A stretch of DNA of 18,237 nucleotides, from positions 1 through 18,237 of the forward strand of contig DATEDC010000010.1 in assembly GCA_035286585.1 (NCBI GenBank), read 5' to 3'. Source of the DNA: DSOS01 sp035286585 (GTDB taxonomy: Bacteria > Chloroflexota > Anaerolineae > Anaerolineales > UBA4823). Numbering within the stretch: position 1 is the stretch's first letter; each line of letters begins with the position of its first letter. The position numbers were made by a program, and so were the translations under genes. Positions 1 to 7,647 of the stretch are shown piece by piece. Below the pieces are notes generated by a model that was given only the letters and a program-made list of their open reading frames with translations, had not been told where the DNA came from and did no database searches.

Positions 1-92
1 GGCGTCAGCGTCAGCGATGGCGCGAGAGGTTCGCTGCAGCCGATAATCAGGAGAATAATCAAGATCAAGAGAGTCCTTCGTGATCCGTTCAA
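1..92 (-). CDS. N-terminus of a lipoprotein, runs off the left edge
   Basis: Read on the minus strand, 30 codons are open from a TTG at 92-90 to the window edge. They encode a short basic n-region (MNGSRRT), a hydrophobic core of Leu and Ile, and a lipobox I-I-G-C with the modified cysteine at residue 19, followed by SEPLAPSLT. This is the layout of a signal-peptidase-II substrate, so the mature protein would be anchored to the outer face of the membrane. An in-frame TAG lies just upstream. The TTG is preceded by AGGA seven bases away; a second TTG (68-66), preceded by GAAGGA, would give a signal peptide without positive charge and is less likely. The gene lies 51 bases after the stop of the toroid gene on the same strand. 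Its leader lies within the ATCCGTT repeats. The function cannot be told from this fragment. Confidence 0.5.
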   Translation of the reverse strand, partial: MNGSRRTLLILIILLIIGCSEPLAPSLTLT

Positions 93-166
93 TCCGTTTT
101 CCTAATCCGTTGCCAGCGATCCGTTCAATCCGTTACCAGCAATCAGTTGCCCGATATCCGTTGCCC
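82..166. repeat. cluster of ATCCGTT phrase repeats
   Basis: The heptamer ATCCGTT occurs six times between 83 and 162, plus one variant (ATCAGTT, 142-148). A 17-base phrase made of GATCCGTTC and AATCCGTT is present twice, at 82-98 and 118-134, and ATCCGTTGCC twice, at 105-114 and 156-165. On the minus strand the phrase reads AACGGATTGAACGGAT. Its spacing is irregular, so it is a phrase-type repeat and not a CRISPR or simple satellite. The cluster bridges the end of the toroid gene and the start of the edge lipoprotein. Confidence 0.7.
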
Positions 167-1183
167 GCGCCAACTTAAGCTCTTCACCATCTTCAAAACC
201 CGCAGGGTGACCCACTTATTGGGCTGCTTCTTCTCGCCGAATTCCACCCACGTCTTGCCCGCATAATCGTACTCCAGCGCCCAACGCCCGTGGGCATCTT
301 GCTTCTCCAGGATGAGGTCGATGGCCTCTCTCAAGCGCTCGTCCGCTCCGTAGCCCAGGCAAGCCAGGGCTTCGACCAGTTGCAGCAGGTCGGTCACGTA
401 ATAAACCGGAAATCCGAATTTCCACCAGTTGCGGCTTAGTTTGTCGCTCCACCCGTTGGGATAACCCGCCTCGGCGAGGTTCACGCCGAAGAAAAACTCC
501 ACACCGTGCTGGATCGCCGCCTCGATGAGCGGCGTCCGTTCTTGAGCGGGCAGCCTGCCGAATGCCAGCATCACTTTTACCCCACCCCAGGCGCAAGGCA
601 GGTTGTTATTGGACCCGCAGGCGAAGGTTGGCCCGCATTTGCCGGCGTAGTAGCGGCGTAGGGCAGTGCGGTCTTCCTTTGAAGACACGCCTTCACCGGT
701 GACGCTGCGCGCCATCCACTCAAACGCAGTAGCCAGGCGCGCGTCTTCATAGCCCAGGTCGATCAGGGCTGCGCACAGATTCCCCTGCAGGCAGTCGGCG
801 GTCCCGGAGGGCGCCCCACTGGCGCTGAAATGTCCCCCCTCCGTCAGGGCATGCTCCAGCAGGTATTCACACGCCTGCCCGATGCGAGCGTCCATCGAAG
901 CCCGGGCGCCTAGCTGCGCCAGGGTGATGATCGCCCACACGCTGGAATAGTATTTCGGGTTGTAACCTGGTCCGGGTTCAGACCAGTAGCCTTCCGGCTG
1001 CATATTAGCCAGGATAGCGCCAATCGGTCCGGCTGTGTGGGCTATCCGCCTGGCTTCGACCAGTTCGGGGTCACTTTCCGGGCGATCCAGCAGATCGCGC
1101 AGGGCCGGGTAGCGCACACCCGGGTCCTGCGGCTCAAGCAGCCAGGGTAAAGGGTCAGCGTCTAATCGCTCCGTCCATGACAT
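143..1183 (-). CDS. alpha/alpha-toroid (squalene-cyclase/prenyltransferase-fold) protein of unknown function
   Basis: A 346-residue protein with the helix-rich, Gly/Trp-rich repeats of the terpenoid cyclase/protein prenyltransferase fold, for example PEGYWSEPGPGYNPKYYSS near residue 63 and DAHGRWALEYDY near residue 297. The catalytic DxDD (class II) and DDxxD (class I) terpene motifs are not visible, so cyclase activity should not be assumed. Several Cys residues in the middle (TADCLQGNLC and GKCGPTFACGSNNNLPC) could bind a metal. No signal peptide is seen, so it is probably cytoplasmic. The ATG at 1183 is supported by an AAGGGAG ribosome-binding site six bases upstream. The last residues (about RGQRISGN) are encoded by sequence belonging to the ATCCGTT repeats, so the native C-terminus may have been altered. 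Similar proteins in environmental bacteria have carried unreliable names; the role is unknown. Confidence 0.75.
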   Translation of the reverse strand: MSWTERLDADPLPWLLEPQDPGVRYPALRDLLDRPESDPELVEARRIAHTAGPIGAILANMQPEGYWSEPGPGYNPKYYSSVWAIITLAQLGARASMDARIGQACEYLLEHALTEGGHFSASGAPSGTADCLQGNLCAALIDLGYEDARLATAFEWMARSVTGEGVSSKEDRTALRRYYAGKCGPTFACGSNNNLPCAWGGVKVMLAFGRLPAQERTPLIEAAIQHGVEFFFGVNLAEAGYPNGWSDKLSRNWWKFGFPVYYVTDLLQLVEALACLGYGADERLREAIDLILEKQDAHGRWALEYDYAGKTWVEFGEKKQPNKWVTLRVLKMVKSLSWRGQRISGN

Positions 1184-1221
1184 GAGTGGCTCCCTTGAAT
1201 ACTGAGAAAAAGTTATCTGTA

Positions 1222-1241
1222 GGTGATAATCAAATTATACC
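1222..1241 (-). promoter_or_regulatory. possible promoter -10 and quasi-palindrome for the toroid gene
   Basis: On the minus strand a perfect TATAAT lies at 1239-1234, about 50 bases upstream of the toroid gene start. It sits in a quasi-palindrome whose arms GGTGATAAT and ATTATACC flank CAA. No good -35 hexamer was found at the right distance, so this is a weak call. Confidence 0.3.
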
Positions 1242-1301
1242 CAGCCACCATTTTCTCTATTTTACTCGCGATAAAGAAATGGATGAATTTCCCTCGAGGG
1301 G

Positions 1302-1330
1302 TTGCTTAATTCAGAAGATGATTAGATAAT
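1302..1330 (+). promoter_or_regulatory. sigma70-type promoter for the methyltransferase gene
   Basis: TTGCTT (1302-1307) and GATAAT (1325-1330) are separated by 17 bases, in the AT-rich divergent gap 26 bases before the methyltransferase start codon. A GGAGG site at 1346-1350 precedes the ATG by five bases. Confidence 0.5.
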
Positions 1331-1355
1331 ATGTTCTAGAAAGCCGGAGGAATAG

Positions 1356-2306
1356 ATGGAACGAAAAAAAATAAAGATAGCTGACGCTTTTGACCCCACT
1401 GCCGATCTCGTCCTTTACCAGGGTGATTGCCTGGGTCTCCTCGGACAATTGCCGGATGGGTTTGTAAAGCTGATCGTCACCTCCCCGCCGTATAACCTGG
1501 GCAAGGAATATGAAAACAAACTCTCTGTCGATGACTACATCAGCCAGCAGCGCAGGATTATCGAGGAGTGTATCAGAGTATTGCACCCCCAGGGCAGCAT
1601 TTGCTGGCAGGTTGGCAATTTTGTTGAGAATGGCGTCGGCAGCAAAGCTGCCGCTATCATCCCACTGGATGTAATGCTTTATCCAATATTTATGGAAAAT
1701 GGTCTCAAAATGCGCAACCGGATCATCTGGCGCTTCGGTCATGGCTTGCACGCCTCACGACGTTTTTCCGGCAGATATGAGGTCATCATCTGGTTCACCA
1801 GGGGAGATGATTACACTTTTAACCTGGATGCGGTCAGGATCCCGCAAAAATACCCGCAGAAAAAGCATTTTAAAGGCCCCAACAAAGGCAAATTATCGGG
1901 TAATCCTCTGGGAAAGAACCCCAGCGATGTCTGGGATATTCCCAACGTGAAGGCCAATCACGTTGAAAAGACGGAGCATCCCTGCCAGTACCCCGTTGAG
2001 CTGATCGAGCGTCTCGTCCTGTCGATGACCGTTGAAGGAGATTGGGTTCTGGATCCTTTCATCGGCACGGGCACCACCGCGATTGCAGCCTTGATGCACG
2101 GGCGCAAGGCGATCGGGGCGGAAATCTTTGAAAAGTATGTCCAAATTTCCAGGGAAAGGATTCAGCTCGCAATGCACGGGAAGCTGAGGATCAGACCCAT
2201 GCAGAGAGCCGTATATGATCCTGAAGCTCCCCATTCAAATTTGCCTCCTAAGACAATCCACCTGGGGGAGGATTACTCACAACCAACTTTAGCTATCCCG
2301 TTATAA
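1356..2306 (+). CDS. site-specific DNA methyltransferase, beta class (N4-cytosine or N6-adenine)
   Basis: A 316-residue enzyme that would transfer a methyl group from S-adenosylmethionine to an exocyclic amino group in DNA. The catalytic motif IV TSPPYN is at residues 42-47. The SAM-binding motif I DPFIGTGTT is at 233-241, preceded by a motif-X-like segment (KTEHPCQYPVELIERLV). The order IV, target-recognition region, X, I defines the beta class (N6_N4_Mtase family). SPPY is common among m4C enzymes but also occurs in m6A enzymes, so the modified base is open. Start ATG with GGAGG five bases upstream. No restriction endonuclease is recognisable next to it, so it is solitary here. The gene is visibly more AT-rich than the genes after it, which suggests acquisition. 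The next gene follows after 40 bases on the same strand. Confidence 0.92.
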   Translation: MERKKIKIADAFDPTADLVLYQGDCLGLLGQLPDGFVKLIVTSPPYNLGKEYENKLSVDDYISQQRRIIEECIRVLHPQGSICWQVGNFVENGVGSKAAAIIPLDVMLYPIFMENGLKMRNRIIWRFGHGLHASRRFSGRYEVIIWFTRGDDYTFNLDAVRIPQKYPQKKHFKGPNKGKLSGNPLGKNPSDVWDIPNVKANHVEKTEHPCQYPVELIERLVLSMTVEGDWVLDPFIGTGTTAIAALMHGRKAIGAEIFEKYVQISRERIQLAMHGKLRIRPMQRAVYDPEAPHSNLPPKTIHLGEDYSQPTLAIPL

Positions 2307-2346
2307 TTTATCCTGGTCGAGGCGTAACCGATCCAATAACTCATCC

Positions 2347-3204
2347 ATGCCGACCCTTCCAACCAAAACCTTGCTCGCTCACCGCGCTCAAACCTTCCGC
2401 ACCCTGCCCGGTGGGCGCATCACCCGCCGCGAGCAGGCGGTCGAGTTCGTGAACCAGCGCGGCTTCGTCTACTTCTGGCCGATCAAGGGCATCACCCTGC
2501 CCAGCCTGTGGGTCGCGGTGGCGGGCGACCGCCCGGTCGCCGACCAGCACGACGACCCCGGTCACATCACCTGGGGCTGGAAGGATGCCCTGCTGGGGGG
2601 CCGGGAGTGGTACTACGCCAAGGTGCCGCGCAAGAAAGCCACCATGATCGCCGTGCACCTCGCTCCCTGCTTCTACGCTCTCTCAGAGAACTACGGCGCG
2701 CCCGAGGAGGACTATCTTACCCTCTACGAGCAGGGGCGCCTGACCCAGGAAGCCAAAGCCGTATACGAGGCCATCCTGGATAACGGCCCTCTGGACACAA
2801 TCGCCCTGCGCAAGGCGGCGCGCCTGACCAGCCACGAGAGCGAGGCGCGCTTCAACAAGGCGCTTGCCGACTTGCAGGCAGATTTCAAGCTGCTGCCGGT
2901 GGCGGTCGCCCAGGCGGGCGCCTGGCGTTATGCCTTTGTGTATGAAATCGTCGCCCGCCACTACCCTGAGCTCCCTGAAAAAGCCCGCCTGATCAGCGAA
3001 AACGCCGCCCGAGGCGAATTACTCAGTCATTATTTCCGCTCTGTCGGCGCCGCTCAAATCGGCGATATCCTCAAACTCTTCCACTGGAGGGTTGCCCAGG
3101 TGGAAAGAGCCGTCAGAGAGCTTGTTGCTTCTGGCTTCATCCAGGAGGGGGTAAAGCTGGAAAACCAGACGGGCGAATGGCTGGCGCTGGCAGAATTGTT
3201 CTAG
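2347..3204 (+). CDS. AlkZ-related (YcaQ/HTH_42-like) winged-helix protein
   Basis: 285 residues resembling the proteins named AlkZ-related, distant relatives of the YcaQ/AlkZ DNA glycosylases that unhook interstrand crosslinks and remove alkylated bases. Recognisable blocks are FVYFWPIKGITLPSLW (40-55), HDDPGHITWGWKDALLGG (68-85), WYYAKV with a basic stretch, and a conserved-looking ENYG. The C-terminal half (about 130-285) reads as two winged-helix units, one ending in the region LFHWRVAQVERAVRELVASG. Glycosylase activity is inferred only from distant family membership; the catalytic QxQ/QxD motif of AlkZ was not identified. The start has only a weak Shine-Dalgarno sequence. It lies between the DNA methyltransferase and DUF429 genes in one orientation, which fits a DNA-handling role. 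Cytoplasmic, no signal peptide. Confidence 0.6.
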   Translation: MPTLPTKTLLAHRAQTFRTLPGGRITRREQAVEFVNQRGFVYFWPIKGITLPSLWVAVAGDRPVADQHDDPGHITWGWKDALLGGREWYYAKVPRKKATMIAVHLAPCFYALSENYGAPEEDYLTLYEQGRLTQEAKAVYEAILDNGPLDTIALRKAARLTSHESEARFNKALADLQADFKLLPVAVAQAGAWRYAFVYEIVARHYPELPEKARLISENAARGELLSHYFRSVGAAQIGDILKLFHWRVAQVERAVRELVASGFIQEGVKLENQTGEWLALAELF

Positions 3205-3220
3205 GGTTTTCGTCGTCATC

Positions 3221-4198
3221 ATGTCCTCCGCGCAGGTCACCCTGGTCGCCCATGCCGACTGGAGCGTAAACGAACGAAAGCGCTGGCTGACCCATGCCGT
3301 CCGCGAGCCGGATGGTTGCTGGACTGCTCACACCCCACGGATGGTGACTTACCTCCGGGGGCTCTTGGCAGAGCTGCAAGCCGCCGCGGGTACCAGCGGA
3401 TGCGCCCTGGCTGGCTTCGACTTCCCCATCGGCCTGCCCGAAGCCTACGCCCGTAAAGCTGGGGTGAGCGATTACCTGGAGCTGCTCCCCGTTTTAGGGC
3501 AGGGTCCCTGGGCTGATTTCTACCAGGTGGCGGCTAACCCGGAACAAATCAGCCTGTATCGCCCTTTTTACCCCCTGCGACCGGGCGGTGCCAGGCGCAG
3601 TCACCTGGTCGAACGCCTGGGCCTGGGCGATTTTGAACACCTGCGTCGCCGCTGCGAACGCGCCCATCCTCTCCGCCGGGCTGCCTGCCCGCTCTTTTGG
3701 ACGTTGGGCGGGCAGCAGGTTGGCAAAGCCGCCATCTCCGGCTGGCGGCAGGTGCTTGCCCCGGGGCTGCTGGATAGCCGCGTAAACCTGGCGATCTGGC
3801 CTTTTTCGGGCCGCCTGGAACGCCTGCTCCGGCCTGGCTCGATCGTGGTTGCTGAAACGTACCCCGCTGAGGCATATCATGCTATCGGCGTCCGTTTCAA
3901 TTTGGGGGGACGGGACGGCAAATCCAGCAAACGCCACCAGGCCGCGCGGCGCCTCAATGCCGCCGCCCTGCTCGACTTCGCTCAGAGATCCGGGGTGAGC
4001 CTGGCGCCCGAGCTGAGAGACGAGATTCTGGATGGCTTTGGAGACGTCTCAGACGGAGAAGACCGCTTCGATGCGCTGGTTGGATTGCTCTGGATGCTGC
4101 ACTGGCTCGGCAGGGCAGACTTCCCCGAACCACAGGAGCGGGCAATCATCCGCTTGGAGGGCTGGATTTTTGGACAACGCCTCAACGCAGACGCTTGA
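3221..4198 (+). CDS. DUF429 family protein, predicted RNase-H-fold nuclease
   Basis: 325 residues with the acidic motifs of DUF429: Asp13 in HADWS on the first strand, Asp67 in GFDFPIGLP, Glu212 in AETYPAEAY, and Asp281/Asp284 in EDRFDALVGLLWML. Such spaced acidic residues are expected of an RNase-H-like, two-metal nuclease fold, but the substrate of the family has not been established. The usual length of the family is shorter; this member has an Arg-rich middle section (about 120-160). It starts 16 bases after the AlkZ-related gene and overlaps the likely start of the following dehydrogenase, so the genes are probably co-transcribed. No signal peptide or membrane segment. The Shine-Dalgarno sequence is weak. 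Confidence 0.75.
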   Translation: MSSAQVTLVAHADWSVNERKRWLTHAVREPDGCWTAHTPRMVTYLRGLLAELQAAAGTSGCALAGFDFPIGLPEAYARKAGVSDYLELLPVLGQGPWADFYQVAANPEQISLYRPFYPLRPGGARRSHLVERLGLGDFEHLRRRCERAHPLRRAACPLFWTLGGQQVGKAAISGWRQVLAPGLLDSRVNLAIWPFSGRLERLLRPGSIVVAETYPAEAYHAIGVRFNLGGRDGKSSKRHQAARRLNAAALLDFAQRSGVSLAPELRDEILDGFGDVSDGEDRFDALVGLLWMLHWLGRADFPEPQERAIIRLEGWIFGQRLNADA

Positions 4199-4964
4199 TA
4201 CTGCCCTGATCACCGGCGCCTCCAGCGGGATCGGCGCCGAGTTCGCCCGCCAACTGGCTTCCCGGGGTTACGGACTTTGTCTGGTCGCTCGCCGGGAAGA
4301 GCGGTTGGGTAAACTGGCCTCCGAGCTGGAGCGCAGCTTCTCCATGCCGGCAGAGGTGATCGTGGCGGATCTCTCGCAGGGTGAAGATCTCGAGCGGGTC
4401 GCCTCCCGCATCATAGAAATGCCAGCTTTAGAAATCCTGGTGAACAACGCCGGATTTGGGCTCTCGGGCAGCTTCGCGCGGATCGATTACGACATCCACC
4501 GCCAGGCCGTCCAGGTCCATGTGCTCGCCAGCCTGCGCCTTACCCACGCAGCCTTGCCCGGAATGCTCGCTCGCCGCTCAGGGGGCATCATTAACGTGGC
4601 TTCCATGGCCGGGTTGTTCCCCGTCCGCAACGTCACTTACGGAGCGACCAAAGCCTTTCTGGTGCACTTCACGCGGACCCTCCATCATGAGCTCCACGGG
4701 ACTGGATTGCGCCTCCAGGCCCTGTGCCCCGGCCTCGTCGACACCGAATTTCACCGCCTCCATGCGCCGATGCGCCTGCCAGGCTTTATGTGGAGCACAG
4801 CCGATCGGGTAGTAAACGAGTCGCTGGCTGCCCTGGAGCGCGGTCAGGTCATCTGCGTCCCGGGGCGCATCTACCGCTTGATCGCCGCTCTCGGTACAAC
4901 CCCCCTGACCTACCCGCTGATCAGCTTCGCCACGCGTGGCGCTTCGCGCAAGAGACCTGGATGA
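4170..4964 (+). CDS. short-chain dehydrogenase/reductase (SDR), TTG start
   Basis: A classical SDR, NAD(P)H-dependent oxidoreductase of unknown substrate. Visible motifs are the cofactor-binding TGASSGIG near the N-terminus, NNAGFG, the catalytic Ser in INVASMAG, and YGATK (Tyr and Lys of the YxxxK pair), followed by LCPGLVDTEF. No ATG or GTG lies near the first beta strand; an ATG at 4032 would add 46 unrelated residues read from inside the DUF429 gene. The TTG at 4170 gives MDNASTQTLDTALITGASSG, has GGAGG nine bases upstream, and yields 264 residues, the usual SDR length. This start overlaps the DUF429 stop by 29 bases and implies translational coupling. The hydrophobic and basic C-terminus resembles DltE/YqjQ-like SDRs. 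Confidence 0.9.
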   Translation: MDNASTQTLDTALITGASSGIGAEFARQLASRGYGLCLVARREERLGKLASELERSFSMPAEVIVADLSQGEDLERVASRIIEMPALEILVNNAGFGLSGSFARIDYDIHRQAVQVHVLASLRLTHAALPGMLARRSGGIINVASMAGLFPVRNVTYGATKAFLVHFTRTLHHELHGTGLRLQALCPGLVDTEFHRLHAPMRLPGFMWSTADRVVNESLAALERGQVICVPGRIYRLIAALGTTPLTYPLISFATRGASRKRPG

Positions 4965-5040
4965 CTCATGTAGCTGTCCGCCAGCCGGCAAATCCTGGTA
5001 AGATAAGGGTAGCGAAAAAGTGAAATCTAACGGACGAGAT

Positions 5041-5066
5041 CCTGGATGGAGTAGCAGTCATCCAGG
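5041..5066 (+). promoter_or_regulatory. leader hairpin upstream of the Lon-like protease
   Basis: CCTGGATG (5041-5048) and CATCCAGG (5059-5066) form a perfect 8-bp stem around a 10-base loop, 37 bases before the protease start codon. No run of T follows, so it is not a typical intrinsic terminator. An extended -10-like TGGTAAGAT at 4996-5004 would place the hairpin in the 5' leader of the mRNA, but no convincing -35 is seen. The remainder of the 139-base gap holds nothing else recognisable. Confidence 0.35.
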
Positions 5067-5103
5067 CGCTGTGCAAACCCATTAGGTGCGTGGAGGAGAG
5101 CCT

Positions 5104-7629
5104 GTGACCCCTAAAAAAGCCGCCGTACAAACCAGCCCGGCTGAGGCGCCAGTCCCCAAAGGACTCTCGGCGAGCGCACTGTACCGTTCTTGTGACCCGC
5201 AGTCGTTAAAATTTCAAAATACCGACATGCTCCCTGACCTGGAGGTCGTGTTAGGACAGCCCAGAGCGATTCGCGCTCTCGACCTGGGTAGCGAAGTGAC
5301 CGGTCCAGGCTACAATACGTTTGTGCTCGGGCTGCCTGGCTCCGGGCGGACCACGCTGAGCCGTGAATATCTCGAACGCAAAGCCGCAGCCATGCCGCCG
5401 CCCGAGGATTGGTGCTATGTCACCAATTTTGACAACCCCCGCCGACCGAAAGTGCTCGCCTTGCCTGCCGGGCTAGGGCATCAGTTTGTCAGAGATATCC
5501 GCGATTTGATCTCCACCTGCGAGCGGGAAATTGCCCGCACCTTCGAGAGCAAAGAATACACCCAGGAGCGCGACCGGCTGATCAACGAATTGAAGAAAAA
5601 GCAGGAAGCCGAATTCATCCGCCTGCAAGAGCATGTGGAAAAATATAGTTTTTTGATCGTCCGCACGACTTTCGGCTTCGTCCTGACGCCGGCCGCGGAG
5701 GGCAAGCCGCTCAAACCGGAGGATATCGAGAAGCTGTCATCCGAGCAGCGCCTCAAGCTGGAACAGGTGCAGGCACGGCTCAGCCAGGAGATGGAAAAAA
5801 GCCTCCAGCACCTCCGTGAGCTGGAAAAACAGATCGCAGAACGCCTCGCTGAGCTTGACGAGCGCACCGTGCTATTCCTGCTCGCCCCTTTGTTAGCAAA
5901 CATAAAATCTCGCTACGAAAACCTGCCCGAGGTGCTGAACCACCTGGAGGCGGTCAAGGCGGATATTATCGCCCACGCAGAACAATTCCGCCTCAAAGAG
6001 ACCGAGGATTCCCCCCAGGCGCTGGCAGGTATGCTCGCCCGGCGCGAGTGGGTCCGCCGCTACGAGGTCAATTTGCTGGTCGATAACAGCCAACATAAAG
6101 GCGCCCCCGTTGTCGTAGAGAGCCATCCCTCCTATCCAAACCTGCTCGGTCGCATCGAGCACGAGTTGGTCATGGGCGGCAGCCACACGGATTTCTCTAT
6201 GATCCGCCCCGGCGCCCTCCATCGCGCCAACGGCGGCTATCTGGTGATCCCGGCGCGCGATTTGCTGATCAACGCCTACGCCTGGGAAGGGCTCAAGCGC
6301 ACCCTGCGAGATGGAGAAATCCGGATTATCGAACTGGGCCAGCAGCTCGGCTTGCTGAGCACCGCCACCCTCGAGCCTGAACCAATCCCATTAAAATTAA
6401 AAGTCGTGCTGGTTGGCACGCCGTTGCTGTACTACCTGCTGCGCGCCTATGACGAAGATTTTGCCAAGCTGTTCAAGGTCAGGGCTGAGTTTGCCACCAT
6501 CATGGAGCGCAACCCGGGTGCCGAGCATGAATATGGCTTATTCGTCAAATCGGTGGTGATGGTCAACAGGCTGCCAGCCTTCGACCGCACGGCTGTCGCC
6601 AGGATCATCGAATACAGCTCCCGCATGGCTGAAGATCAGAATAAGCTTTCCACCCGCTTTGGCAAAATCGCCGACCTGGTGCGCGAAGCCGCCTATTGGG
6701 CTCGCAAAACCGGGGAAAGCGCCTCTGCCAGTAAAGATGGAGGCGAAGACGTGGGTGAAAGCGACAGCGAAATTCTGGTCACCGCCGCCTCCGTCCAGCG
6801 GGCGATCGACGAGACTATTTACCGCAGCAATCTGGTCGAGGAGCGCATCCAGGAAATGATCCGGGAGGGGACCTTGCTGATATCCGTCTCAGGATCGGAT
6901 GTCGGGCAGGTGAACGCCCTCTCCATCGCCTTTTTAGGCGATTACGCCTTCGGACGCCCCACCCGGGTTACCGCGGTGGCGTTTCCAGGCAAAGGCGGTG
7001 TGATAGATATCGAGCGCCAGGCAAAGCTCGGCGGTCCGATCCATACCAAGGGCATCCTTATCTTGAGCGGACTGCTCGGCGGTCGCTACGGCCGGGGAAC
7101 TCCGCTCAGCCTGTCCGCCAGCCTGACCTTCGAGCAGTCTTATGATGAGGTCGAGGGCGATAGCGCCTCAGCCGCAGAGTTTTACGCTCTGCTCTCCGCC
7201 ATCGCCGAGATCCCCCTGCGCCAGGACCGGGCGGTGACCGGCTCGATCAACCAGCGCGGCCAGCTGCAGGCCATCGGGGGGGTCAACGAAAAAATCGAGG
7301 GGTTTTTCACCACCTGCAAGTCCTTTGGGCTGACCGGACAGCAGGGTGTGATCATACCCGCCGGGAACGTTAAAAACCTGATGCTGCACAGGGAGGTCGT
7401 CAGCGCCGTGGAGCAAGGCCAGTTCCACATCTGGTCCATTCAGAGTTTCGAAGAGGGTCTGTCCCTGCTGAGCGGCTATGAAGCGGGTGAACCCCAGGAG
7501 GATGGCTCTTACGACGCAGGCACTTTCAATCGTGCCGTGGTGCAACGCCTGGCTGAATTTACCAGGCAGCTTGAGCCGTCCGCTGAGAAAGCCCATCAAA
7601 GCCATCCCAAAAACGAAGAAATGGACTAG
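5104..7629 (+). CDS. Lon-like (LonB/LonC-type, AAA_32) serine protease
   Basis: An 841-residue cytoplasmic protease of the S16 family, expected to degrade damaged or unfolded proteins. The Ser/Lys dyad is intact: Ser687 in EGDSAS and Lys730 in GGVNEKIEGFF, 43 residues apart, the same spacing as in E. coli Lon. The Walker A region (residues 76-84) reads GLPGSGRTT, with Arg where Lys is usual. The position equivalent to Walker B reads GGYLVIP (377-383) and lacks the acidic residue. Residues about 135-275 form a long coiled-coil insertion. The tail after about 800 is hydrophilic. The GTG at 5104 is preferred because GGAGGA ends six bases before it; a GTG at 5086 would overlap that site. The oxidoreductase gene follows after 18 bases, suggesting an operon. 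Confidence 0.93.
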   Translation: MTPKKAAVQTSPAEAPVPKGLSASALYRSCDPQSLKFQNTDMLPDLEVVLGQPRAIRALDLGSEVTGPGYNTFVLGLPGSGRTTLSREYLERKAAAMPPPEDWCYVTNFDNPRRPKVLALPAGLGHQFVRDIRDLISTCEREIARTFESKEYTQERDRLINELKKKQEAEFIRLQEHVEKYSFLIVRTTFGFVLTPAAEGKPLKPEDIEKLSSEQRLKLEQVQARLSQEMEKSLQHLRELEKQIAERLAELDERTVLFLLAPLLANIKSRYENLPEVLNHLEAVKADIIAHAEQFRLKETEDSPQALAGMLARREWVRRYEVNLLVDNSQHKGAPVVVESHPSYPNLLGRIEHELVMGGSHTDFSMIRPGALHRANGGYLVIPARDLLINAYAWEGLKRTLRDGEIRIIELGQQLGLLSTATLEPEPIPLKLKVVLVGTPLLYYLLRAYDEDFAKLFKVRAEFATIMERNPGAEHEYGLFVKSVVMVNRLPAFDRTAVARIIEYSSRMAEDQNKLSTRFGKIADLVREAAYWARKTGESASASKDGGEDVGESDSEILVTAASVQRAIDETIYRSNLVEERIQEMIREGTLLISVSGSDVGQVNALSIAFLGDYAFGRPTRVTAVAFPGKGGVIDIERQAKLGGPIHTKGILILSGLLGGRYGRGTPLSLSASLTFEQSYDEVEGDSASAAEFYALLSAIAEIPLRQDRAVTGSINQRGQLQAIGGVNEKIEGFFTTCKSFGLTGQQGVIIPAGNVKNLMLHREVVSAVEQGQFHIWSIQSFEEGLSLLSGYEAGEPQEDGSYDAGTFNRAVVQRLAEFTRQLEPSAEKAHQSHPKNEEMD

Positions 7630-7647
7630 CATCAGGGAAAATCCGAT

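Noticed and set aside
82..166. repeat cluster as a possible CRISPR array
   Set aside because: Units are 7-17 bases, irregularly spaced and without unique spacers; no cas gene is present.
1311..1751. 146-residue open frame antisense to the methyltransferase gene
   Set aside because: It lies opposite a clearly conserved gene, lacks family motifs and a ribosome-binding site, and covers the methyltransferase promoter.
2279..2307. TATAAT at the end of the methyltransferase gene as a promoter for the AlkZ-related gene
   Set aside because: The hexamer is there, but no acceptable -35 lies 15-19 bases upstream, so it was not listed as a promoter.
1356..3204. methyltransferase plus next gene as a restriction-modification pair
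   Set aside because: The second protein has a winged-helix AlkZ-related pattern and no PD-(D/E)xK, HNH or other restriction nuclease motif was visible.
5041..5066. hairpin as an intrinsic terminator of the SDR gene
   Set aside because: No T run follows on either strand and it lies close to the next start codon, so a leader element is more likely.
5086..5103. earlier GTG start for the Lon-like protease
   Set aside because: It lies just upstream of the GGAGGA that serves the GTG at 5104, and adds six residues without support.
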